Below are positions 52,240-61,029 of a stretch of 64,000 nt of DNA, piece after piece. The position numbers were made by a program, and so were the translations under genes. The number at the start of each line of letters is the position of its first letter. Position 1 is the first letter of the stretch. The notes below the pieces were generated by a model. It was given only the letters and a program-made list of their open reading frames with translations, ran no database searches and had not been told where the DNA came from. The DNA is taken from contig CP129491.1 of NCBI GenBank assembly GCA_030584105.1, positions 3,303,736 through 3,367,735 on the forward strand, read 5' to 3'. Source of the stretch: UTCHB3 sp002050155. GTDB lineage: Bacteria; Bacteroidota; Ignavibacteria; Ignavibacteriales; Ignavibacteriaceae.

Positions 52240-54735
52240 CAACATCATCTTCTTTGTGGCTGTAAATTCACCGGCTTTTATGGTGAAGATATACATACCT
52301 GAAGCAAGTTTTGAAGCATCAAAGTTAACGGTGTATGAACCGGCTTCCTGTTTGGTGTTTACCAATGTTGCCATTTCGGTACCCGTAATATCGAACACTT
52401 TCAGCGTAACAACAGAAGCTTCAGGTATTCTGTAAGCAATGGTTGTAGCCGGGTTGAAGGGGTTCGGATAGTTCTGATCCAAAGCGAATGTCATCGGGGT
52501 GCCAACTTCCACTTCAACGATGTTGGAGTAAGAGAACGACCCTGAATAATCGGATTGTTTCAGTCGGTAAGAATATTTACCCTCTGCAACACCTTTATCG
52601 GTGAAGGCATAGTTTGAAACACGGGTAGTTGTTCCGTTACCGCTTACAAATCCAACATTTGTCCAATTACCTGAGGCATCCTTTCTTTCGATATCGAAGC
52701 CTCTGTTGTTCAGCTCAGTAGCGGTTGACCATGAGAGCAACACATCGTTACCGGTAACAGAAGCCGAAAAAGCCGCCAATTCAACAGGAACAACAACAAG
52801 TGAAAGTGCGTTCTTCTGTATCGAGCCTTTTGTTCCCACTGCAAACAATACATAAGTATTTCCTGTGTTGTCGTAAGCCCATCTGGAACCGTTAATTCTG
52901 TCAGCATTTGTATTTTTTGCCGTCCAGGTAACGCCACCATTGGTAGAGATGTAATTAACCGAGAAATCACCAAAAACAGCAACAGTTTCCGGATTAATCA
53001 CTTCAACCGAATAAAATGTATAAGTGTTGCCGGGGTTGATTTGAATCCTGTTCCAGTTCAAGCCACCGTCAGTAGTTTTGTAAACGCGCTCTAAATTACC
53101 TACAATGAATCCGTTGGCAGTGTCAGCCATTTTAATGTCGTACATTCTTGAAGTGGGGTTATCACTGATGGATTGCATTGTCCATGTTGTACCACCATTG
53201 GTTGTTCTGAAAACTTTTGGCTGGTACGAAACAGCGTAACCATCGTTAGCATTCAGCATGTGTGCATTGTAAATTTGCCCATTAGCACCGGAAACACCGT
53301 GAGACTGAGCAACCCAGTTAGCACCTCCGTTGGTAGTTTTGAAAATGAAATTGGATAAAGTGTTTGGTTCAGCAGCGAACACCCATCCCGTGTTTGCGTC
53401 AACAAAGTCAATTTTTATGAAAGTAGCTCCTGCGGGCAGCCCTGAAGTGGCAACGGGATTCCATGAGGCACCCCCGTCTGTAGTTTTGTAAACGAAACTG
53501 TTTGTTCCGGAGGCAAAGCCTAAATTGTTATCAATCATATCGACCGAATAAAAAGTTTCAGTTTTGTTTGCTATGGGTACAATCGACCATGTGTTTCCGC
53601 CATCGGTTGATCTGGCAAATTGATCGGAAACCGTACCGGGAACTGATGATTCACCAACAGCTATAACAAGGCCGCTCGGATCAACCACGGCAATATTCTG
53701 CCATGTACCCGGTTTAAGTAATTTGGTGTGTGCAGTAGGAGTTGCTGCACCTCCAAATTTAGACTGTATCATCCCCAAATCACCCACAACCATAAGTGAA
53801 TCACCTGAAGGTGAAAAATCGGCTGCATAATATTTGGTTGACCAGGTCTGAGATGGATTAAGATAGTTGATGGCTGTCCAGCTTGTGCCATTATTCGTGG
53901 ATTTGTAAACACGGGAGCTATCTCCGGTTACAAACCAGGCGCCATTTCTAAAGTCAATATCCCGGATTGTAGTTCTGCCATCAATACCGGAGTTTTTAAG
54001 TGTCCAGGTAGCGCCGAAATCAGTTGAGGCATAAAGTTGAGCCTCGTTGGGTAAAAAAGGCCCCCCGACAAAAATGACGGAACCGTTATAACCGATAGCG
54101 TAGTTTAAAGACCCACCGTGGTTAATGTTAGTCCAGGTAGCGCCACCATCGGTTGATCTTCTAATATATGCACCATTAGAGGCTAAAAGAATAGTTTGCC
54201 CATCGTTAGAAGCCCATAGATCATAAATAGCGGATGAAAAGCCGGTTGCTATTTCAGTCCAGTTTTGTCCGCCGTTGATAGTTTTGATTAACCGACCGTT
54301 CGTTCCGCAAGCAAAACCGTTGTTGTTATCGGTAAAATACATTTTATTGTATGTACCCGCGAAAAGGGTATTGAGAGCGGGACTCCAAGTGTTACCGGCG
54401 TCTGATGTTAAATAAATTCTCCCACTGGCGCAGCTGATAATCCCGTTGTTTTGGTCGAAGAAGTGCATATCGTAAATATCAGAATACTTTCCGGAGGTGG
54501 TGTTTAGCTGAGAGGCACTGTGTATAAACTGCCAGGTTGCTCCCGCATCGGTAGTTTTCATAAAAGTGCCTGAAAACCCTGCTGCATACCATGTAGTTGG
54601 TGAAATATATTGGACTGCCCTTAAATTGTTACCCTGAGGGCTTGGGTGTTGCCATTTCCAGTCCGAACCCGTTTGTGCAAAAACGAAATCAGATAAAAAA
54701 ACAGCAAAAAGAGAAAGGAAAAATAATTTTCGCAT
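52231..54735 (-). CDS. Secreted YCF48/BNR-repeat protein with T9SS sorting domain
   Basis: An 834-residue protein with signal peptide (to about 20). Residues about 22-640 contain many copies of a beta-propeller-like unit of roughly 40-45 residues: (F)(K/R)TT.GG..W with VYKTTDGGLNWNRI, YASTDFGATWTLKN and similar, typical of YCF48/BNR propellers. Next comes a fibronectin-like stretch (LSWSTATELNNRGFDIERKD, about 670-750). The C-terminal T9SS sorting domain covers about 755-834 (NYPNPFNPATTIAYRIPEA, KKMMLLK end). Such proteins are exported by the Por system to the cell surface. Its ligand is unknown. The gene is followed by the 23-bp repeats and a terminator. Confidence 0.87.
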   Translation of the reverse strand: MRKLFFLSLFAVFLSDFVFAQTGSDWKWQHPSPQGNNLRAVQYISPTTWYAAGFSGTFMKTTDAGATWQFIHSASQLNTTSGKYSDIYDMHFFDQNNGIISCASGRIYLTSDAGNTWSPALNTLFAGTYNKMYFTDNNNGFACGTNGRLIKTINGGQNWTEIATGFSSAIYDLWASNDGQTILLASNGAYIRRSTDGGATWTNINHGGSLNYAIGYNGSVIFVGGPFLPNEAQLYASTDFGATWTLKNSGIDGRTTIRDIDFRNGAWFVTGDSSRVYKSTNNGTSWTAINYLNPSQTWSTKYYAADFSPSGDSLMVVGDLGMIQSKFGGAATPTAHTKLLKPGTWQNIAVVDPSGLVIAVGESSVPGTVSDQFARSTDGGNTWSIVPIANKTETFYSVDMIDNNLGFASGTNSFVYKTTDGGASWNPVATSGLPAGATFIKIDFVDANTGWVFAAEPNTLSNFIFKTTNGGANWVAQSHGVSGANGQIYNAHMLNANDGYAVSYQPKVFRTTNGGTTWTMQSISDNPTSRMYDIKMADTANGFIVGNLERVYKTTDGGLNWNRIQINPGNTYTFYSVEVINPETVAVFGDFSVNYISTNGGVTWTAKNTNADRINGSRWAYDNTGNTYVLFAVGTKGSIQKNALSLVVVPVELAAFSASVTGNDVLLSWSTATELNNRGFDIERKDASGNWTNVGFVSGNGTTTRVSNYAFTDKGVAEGKYSYRLKQSDYSGSFSYSNIVEVEVGTPMTFALDQNYPNPFNPATTIAYRIPEASVVTLKVFDITGTEMATLVNTKQEAGSYTVNFDASKLASGMYIFTIKAGEFTATKKMMLLK

Positions 54736-54793
54736 TTGAACCTCTTAAAGAATAGTTGATAAATATTAAAATGAATTAAGTATTTAATACTTC

Positions 54794-54825
54794 AAAAAAA
54801 AACAGCAGCAAAACCGGCTGCTGTT
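54794..54825 (-). terminator. Terminator downstream of the CRISPR array (- strand)
   Basis: AACAGCAGC (54801-54809) and GCTGCTGTT (54817-54825) pair over a 7-nt loop. On the - strand the stem is followed by a run of seven to nine T (complement of 54794-54802). It is well placed to end CRISPR precursor RNA before the YCF48 gene. The remaining bases 54826-55035 hold no gene I trust. Confidence 0.75.
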
Positions 54826-55035
54826 TAAATTGATTTAAATAAAGTTAAATACTTTTGCAATATATAAAGAAATAGAATAATAAAAAACCGTAATAATTCC
54901 AATTTGACACAGGGCACATTTGTTGGAGGTTAATGGTTTGTTTGAAGGGGTGTCTGCGAGCGTAATTTGTGGATGTGAATTGATTTGGAATAATGAGCCG
55001 CTGAATAAAACTAACCGGGGCATGTGAAAAGACTG

Positions 55036-58000
55036 ATTTTAAGCCTTCATAGGTTTGATCTAAAACCTGAGGTGAAACGGAAGTTTGCTGAGGGTTTTGA
55101 TATTGATTTCAATCCCTCATAGGTTCGATTTAAACGGGAGCAGCGTGGTGGCTACTGGTACCCCGTCGCGACATTTCAATCCCTCATAGGTTCGATTTAA
55201 ACCACAGCGGGGTGAGCTACAGAAAATATAGAAAAGCCCATTTCAATCCCTCATAGGTTCGATTTAAACTTGTGCAACACTGCCGCTTCACCTCGTATGA
55301 ATAATTTCAATCCCTCATAGGTTCGATTTAAAACTGATACCAAAAACATGCGGGCAAATCTTGTAAAAGCATTTCAATCCCTCATAGGTTCGATTTAAAA
55401 CATATTGTGCAACACTGCCGCTTCACCTCGTATGACTAATTTCAATCCCTCATAGGTTCGATTTAAAACTTTGGGGCAGTTTCGATATTACAGGGGTGGT
55501 GTGCATTTCAATCCCTCATAGGTTCGATTTAAAACACACTAAAGTTCAACATCCTTAACAATAACGGCAGGTATTTCAATCCCTCATAGGTTCGATTTAA
55601 AACAAGTATCATATTCAGTGTACTCTGCACTTTCCTTGTATTTCAATCCCTCATAGGTTCGATTTAAAACCCTTTTACCTCTGCACCTGCATTAATAAAA
55701 GCACGAATTTCAATCCCTCATAGGTTCGATTTAAAACTTGGCGGTTTCCATAAAGCGTTGCACGAACTTGGACAATTTCAATCCCTCATAGGTTCGATTT
55801 AAAACGATTACAGAATGGGGAGTTTATCACGGAAAATGTAAATTTCAATCCCTCATAGGTTCGATTTAAAACATAACCAAAATGAAAAGAAAGCACTCAG
55901 CATCCCTATTTCAATCCCTCATAGGTTCGATTTAAAACTTTTTTTGCGAACATTGCGAGCAATACAAAGAAATATTTCAATCCCTCATAGGTTCGATTTA
56001 AAACTAATTTTATTAAAGTTGGTGAGAAAGTATATATCGAAATTTCAATCCCTCATAGGTTCGATTTAAAACATGTTACGGAGGAAGAGTTTGAAGATTT
56101 CTACAAGATTTCAATCCCTCATAGGTTCGATTTAAAACAAGGATATGGTTTAACAGATCAGCATTAAATTCAGTATTTCAATCCCTCATAGGTTCGATTT
56201 AAAAACATAGACGGCGGACAGACCAAAAAAGGAGTCTGGGTATTTCAATCCCTCATAGGTTCGATTTAAAACTGGAGAGAGAAAACAGGGCGGGAAGAGC
56301 CGGAAGATTATTTCAATCCCTCATAGGTTCGATTTAAAACTGCAGGGGGAACAAAATAATAGGGTTAAGAATATGCCGATTTCAATCCCTCATAGGTTCG
56401 ATTTAAAACTATTACAGCCTAATAGATTGGTTCAATGATGTACAATTTCAATCCCTCATAGGTTCGATTTAAAATCTAAATCTAAACCCTACGCCGTTAT
56501 CGGCTTCATCTCATTTCAATCCCTCATAGGTTCGATTTAAAATATTTTTTCGTACCGATTGATTAGGAATAATAATTAATTTCAATCCCTCATAGGTTCG
56601 ATTTAAAACCGCCCCCAATTTTAAAATCTGCCCGCCCGTTCCGCATTTCAATCCCTCATAGGTTCGATTTAAAACCATTGCACACTCACTTCAATGGGGT
56701 ATATATCCCCGTATTTCAATCCCTCATAGGTTCGATTTAAAACCAAACCCGGACCCCGATCCGGAGGAAGCAAGTTTTATATTTCAATCCCTCATAGGTT
56801 CGATTTAAAAACTTCTCCTCAACTTCAAATGTCCCCTCTCCACGATATTTCAATCCCTCATAGGTTCGATTTAAAACACCAAAGAGCTGCAAGAACTATT
56901 TACCTAAGCAGAAATTTCAATCCCTCATAGGTTCGATTTAAAAAAGAAAGCAAACACACCATTAACCAGAGCGATAACCATTTCAATCCCTCATAGGTTC
57001 GATTTAAAAGAACTGGAGTTAGAAGCAGCTACTACTGCGCCAGATAATTTCAATCCCTCATAGGTTCGATTTAAAACTGTAGAGCAGGCAGACAGGCAGC
57101 TTGAGACGCTCTTATTTCAATCCCTCATAGGTTCGATTTAAAACAACTTAATTATATTAGGTTTAAGGTGTGCAAGTACGGAATTTCAATCCCTCATAGG
57201 TTCGATTTAAAACAGAACTTAAATACAGTTTCCCGCCGCCAAAGCGGTATTTCAATCCCTCATAGGTTCGATTTAAAACTTAACGGCATCACCCGTGATG
57301 ACTTCGTTTATTTATTTCAATCCCTCATAGGTTCGATTTAAAAATTCGTTTTTACCGCGTATTTCCGGTGGTTTCTCCGTATTTCAATCCCTCATAGGTT
57401 CGATTTAAAACCCCCCCGTTAGGTGGAAAGATCAGGTTATCGCCAGATTTCAATCCCTCATAGGTTCGATTTAAAAATTTAAGCCCGTCGGTATAAAGTT
57501 CTTTGGCATCTCATTTCAATCCCTCATAGGTTCGATTTAAAACCCGCCGTGAAATGGTATAATACACATATCATCAACGGATTTCAATCCCTCATAGGTT
57601 CGATTTAAAATTGTTACCCGATCCGGCTAATAATGTGTTTGTGTATATTTCAATCCCTCATAGGTTCGATTTAAAACGTTCCGGTATCATATAACTGTTT
57701 TATGCGTATTGGTAATTTCAATCCCTCATAGGTTCGATTTAAAACATCAAAATTGGATATTTTCGGCTGTTAATACCGCCGATTTCAATCCCTCATAGGT
57801 TCGATTTAAAAACATATCATAATCCGCTCCGGCTGTTTTAAGGGTTTATTTCAATCCCTCATAGGTTCGATTTAAAACAAATAACAAAAAACAAACAAAA
57901 AGGAGCAAAACCAATTTCAATCCCTCATAGGTTCGATTTAAAACGCGGCGCCTGTACCTCAACGGGGATATATACCCCGTATTTCAATCCCTCATAGGTT

Positions 58001-58869
58001 CGATTTAAAAGCTTCGTCGTACTTTTGGGGAGTTCCTGTATAAAAATTTCAATCCCTCATAGGTTCGATTTAAAACTTCCGGTAGGGCCCTTAATCGTGT
58101 CCAATAATGCGCATTTCAATCCCTCATAGGTTCGATTTAAAACATTCCGGCGTCTCTTATAGTAGGTACAGAGCAGCTCATTTCAATCCCTCATAGGTTC
58201 GATTTAAACATGGAATAATACGCCTGCACACCAGGTTGCTTTGGAATTTCAATCCCTCATAGGTTCGATTTAAAACCTCCCGGTACGAAATAGATGTTAC
58301 GGAGGAAGAGTTATTTCAATCCCTCATAGGTTCGATTTAAAAAACGATTCACTGTTACCATATTTAACAAATACAAAATTTCAATCCCTCATAGGTTCGA
58401 TTTAAAAAAAACAGGCACTCTTAAACGGAGTGCAAACAATAGAATTTCAATCCCTCATAGGTTCGATTTAAAAATCCATGAAGACCACAAAGTTAAGGTG
58501 GGAATTTCATTTCAATCCCTCATAGGTTCGATTTAAAAGCGCAAATCTTCCGTTGCCTTGTTCGCTTTTTTTTAATTTCAATCCCTCATAGGTTCGATTT
58601 AAAATTGGGGAAAGAGATTTATGGGGACAAGTGGAACACATTTCAATCCCTCATAGGTTCGATTTAAAACTTAACAATAACTACGGAAGACCCGGCAAAT
58701 CATTTTAATTTCAATCCCTCATAGGTTCGATTTAAAACTCCCGGTACGAAATAGATGTTACGGAGGAAGAGCTATTTCAATCCCTCATAGGTTCGATTTA
58801 AAACTTTTTTGCGAACATTGCGAGCAATACAAAGAAATATTTCAATCCCTCATAGGTTCGATTTAAAAC
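55036..58869 (-). CRISPR. Type I-B-like CRISPR array, 57 repeats plus one degenerate terminal repeat
   Basis: The + strand repeat is 31 bp, starting ATTTCAATCCC, then TCATAGG, and ending TTCGATTTAAAAC. By hand count there are 57 copies between 55106 and 58869, mean period about 66.7 bp, with spacers of about 34-38 bp; several copies differ only at the last base. A degenerate copy at 55036-55066 marks the old end. On the - strand each repeat ends ATTGAAAT, the 8-nt 5' handle usual for type I-B crRNA, so transcription runs from the leader at 58870 towards 55036. The oldest spacers are at low coordinates. Several spacer pairs are near-identical (see findings). Confidence 0.97.
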
Positions 58870-59125
58870 CGTTAAAAAAGGCTTAAAAATAAGCCAAAAA
58901 CGAGGTTTTTTGGCTCTAAAAAGTTGTCGATGTTCAATAGTGTAAAAACACCTCAACTTCGACGATATCTTATCAAATTGCCACTTTTATTTTCATCTGA
59001 CCGTAACCATAGCGCACATTATGCTCGCATATATCGTCATCAAATTACCACTTTTATTTTCGTTTACCCCACGCAGATACCGGCTGGGACGATATCAAAT
59101 AAAATTATCAATTTTATTTTTATTC
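58870..59125 (-). other. CRISPR leader with hairpin and three copies of a cas2-end repeat
   Basis: About 225 bp of AT-rich DNA separates the first repeat from cas2. Near the array, AGCCAAAAA (58892-58900) pairs with TTTTTGGCT (58907-58915), followed on the - strand by TATTTTTAAGCCTTTTTT. Three similar blocks containing CACTTTTATTTTC or the like lie at 58961-58997, 59028-59064 and 59088-59125; the last is the end of cas2 itself. The leader probably holds the promoter and integration sites. Confidence 0.75.
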
Positions 59126-59361
59126 AGCCCCATAACATTTCGTGTTGTATAATTTTTCGAATCGAAAGTGTAATATATAACACTATCTTTTAAAGAGTCA
59201 ATTATATTACGCAATTTAAACAAAATTTCCTGAAATCCCGAGTTAGTAACTTCCCCCTCAAAAACAGAGTTTTGAACCCAAATCAATTTTGTTCGCAGAT
59301 AGTTTAAGACTTTTAATCCTCTTTTAGGGTCAGCTATATCGTAAACAACAATTATGTACAT
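59095..59361 (-). CDS. cas2: CRISPR-associated endoribonuclease-like Cas2
   Basis: An 88-residue protein with the Cas2 ferredoxin-like pattern: MYIIVVYDIADPKRGLKVLNYL at the start (Asp near residue 8), then LIWVQNSVFEGEVT and a C-terminal DSVIYYTFDSKNYTTRNVMG. Cas2 dimers bridge Cas1 dimers in the spacer-integration complex. The start is 1 bp from the cas1 stop, so it is in the same operon. The last codons (ending DNFI) and stop are repeated in the adjacent leader. Confidence 0.92.
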   Translation of the reverse strand: MYIIVVYDIADPKRGLKVLNYLRTKLIWVQNSVFEGEVTNSGFQEILFKLRNIIDSLKDSVIYYTFDSKNYTTRNVMGLNKNKIDNFI

Positions 59362-59362
59362 T

Positions 59363-60463
59363 TCACCACCAAATTACAAAAGGTTTATATTCTTCATCAC
59401 CAAGCAGATGTTTAATTATTTTGTAGGCTTCCAGCCTTATCAACTGTCTGAAACTGACCCTTCTTTTAAGTGTCCGGTGCTTAATGGTTGTTTTCAGTTT
59501 TTCATCATATTCTTTAATAAAAACTTTCCTTCCTGCTTCTTTCAGATAGCAAAAATTCAACTCTTTCATAAAATTTCCGGGTTTAATCATTCCTTTATTT
59601 ATTGTTGAAAAGATGATCCGGTCAGTCAGAAGTGGTTTGAAAATTTCCGCTAAATCCAAAGATAAAGAATATCGTGCCGTACCCGGTTCATGCAGAAAAC
59701 TAATAAGCGGGTTTAACTGAGTTTTATACAACTCAGAAAGTACCGTGTTATAAACCAAAGAATTACCAAATGAAATTAAAGCATTCAGCGGGTTTTCAGG
59801 TGGCCTTTTACTCCTTTTACCAAATTCGAAATCTTTCGTTAAAATTTTCTCCCAACAACTGTAGTAAATTTGCCGGATATTCCCTTCTAAACCCATCAAC
59901 TCTTTAATGTTTGTAATATCGGGTACACTTTCAGCCAAAGAGTTGATATTTTCAATTTCTTTCGTTAAATCAGAACCCCGGGAACCGTAATACGCCAGAT
60001 TTTTAAGTATATTTTTTGCCGCCCCTAAAACAAACTGAGACGCAAGAACTCTTCGTTTTTCTAAATTGCCATAATGTTCCGCCTGCCTTACGGTCAATTT
60101 TCCGGAAACATTTGTTTCTCTCGGTATAAAAGAACCTGTGTAAAAGCCATAATAGTTATAGAAGTGGATAAGAATTCCTTTTGTAGCAGCGTAGTTTAAG
60201 AACCGTTTGTTAAATGTAAGTTCACCAAAAATAAAAAGGGCCTCGATATCCTCGACAGGGATAGGCTTTCGAGGGATTTTTTTCGGTTCCATTGCCTCCG
60301 GGGCACCCTCCGCTATTTCCAACTCACTAATTTGGTTAAGGCATTCCTCTTCCCGGTCATCCAAAAACTCGGGGCGTTGGTCCTCGAAAATCTCTTCAAA
60401 ATAGAAAGTGTTATTTTTTCTTACTAATTTTCCGGACGAAAGCACATAATAATTTCTTTTCAC
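59363..60463 (-). CDS. cas1: CRISPR-associated integrase Cas1 (type I-B)
   Basis: A 366-residue protein. Probable catalytic residues are E193 (LMGLEGNIRQIYY), H258 (ISFLHEPGT) and D270 (YSLSLDLAEIFKPLL). The N-terminal half carries LIHFYNYYGFYTGSF. It is about 35 residues longer than common type I-B Cas1 because an acidic segment (residues about 27-68, FEDQRPEFLDDREEECLNQ onward) is inserted in the N-terminal beta domain before VEDIEALFIFGELTFN. Cas1 with Cas2 integrates new spacers at the leader. It is followed by cas2 after 1 bp and preceded by cas4 after an 80-bp gap. Confidence 0.94.
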   Translation of the reverse strand: MKRNYYVLSSGKLVRKNNTFYFEEIFEDQRPEFLDDREEECLNQISELEIAEGAPEAMEPKKIPRKPIPVEDIEALFIFGELTFNKRFLNYAATKGILIHFYNYYGFYTGSFIPRETNVSGKLTVRQAEHYGNLEKRRVLASQFVLGAAKNILKNLAYYGSRGSDLTKEIENINSLAESVPDITNIKELMGLEGNIRQIYYSCWEKILTKDFEFGKRSKRPPENPLNALISFGNSLVYNTVLSELYKTQLNPLISFLHEPGTARYSLSLDLAEIFKPLLTDRIIFSTINKGMIKPGNFMKELNFCYLKEAGRKVFIKEYDEKLKTTIKHRTLKRRVSFRQLIRLEAYKIIKHLLGDEEYKPFVIWW

Positions 60464-60543
60464 GGGATAGCCCCTTTAGTTAGCCGGAAATGTAGCCGAT
60501 TTTTGTGTTTATAATAATAATTTTTTATCATGGCAACACCTCA

Positions 60544-61029
60544 TCAGCTGTAACAAAGCTCGAAATAAGCGCACCTTCTGCAAAACTTTTTTCTAACCGG
60601 ATCAGGTGGTTGTTCAAGCATAAGAACCGCTTCAATATCTGAAAGCGTATCTTTAATAAATTGTTCTGAATCTTCATCCAAGGGCACCCTGAGCCTTTTT
60701 CTTAACTTCGGATAATCAATTATTGCCTGTGTACCCAAAACCCCCTTGGATTTTAAGATATAAAGGTAATACTGCACCTGCCTGACATGCAACATCTCCA
60801 TCTTATCCGATTTTTTTATTTCGTGAACTATATTTTTAGCACGGTCGAAATAATCAATTGCAATTCCATCCAGATGAATTTCGTGCTTTTCCCTTTGGTA
60901 AGTTGTTTCAGAAATAAATCTTCCAATTTGGACCACATCGGAATTGAACTCCATGTTAATATGGTTGGCAAACAGCCAAAGATGCCGTTTACAGTGAAAG
61001 TAGTAGGCGAACATGGTCCCGGTGATCAA
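60544..61029 (-). CDS. cas4: CRISPR-associated exonuclease Cas4
   Basis: A 161-residue RecB-family nuclease. Iron-sulphur cysteines are C13 (FHCKRHLW), C150, C153 (CRRCAYFELC) and C159. The nuclease core has IAIDYFDRAKNIVHEIKKSDKM (D and E-x-K) and the QVQYYLYIL helix. Cas4 trims prespacers and helps choose the PAM before Cas1-Cas2 integration. It overlaps cas3 by 4 bp (ATGA), as in many type I-B operons. Confidence 0.93.
   Translation of the reverse strand: MITGTMFAYYFHCKRHLWLFANHINMEFNSDVVQIGRFISETTYQREKHEIHLDGIAIDYFDRAKNIVHEIKKSDKMEMLHVRQVQYYLYILKSKGVLGTQAIIDYPKLRKRLRVPLDEDSEQFIKDTLSDIEAVLMLEQPPDPVRKKFCRRCAYFELCYS

Noticed and set aside
54835..55023. 62-residue ORF on the - strand between the YCF48 gene and the CRISPR array
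   Set aside because: No ribosome-binding site, no recognisable motif, composition like intergenic AT-rich DNA, and it lies where CRISPR precursor RNA would end.
58924..59193. 89-residue + strand ORF over the CRISPR leader and cas2 end
   Set aside because: Antisense to cas2 and made of the leader repeats; no protein-like features.
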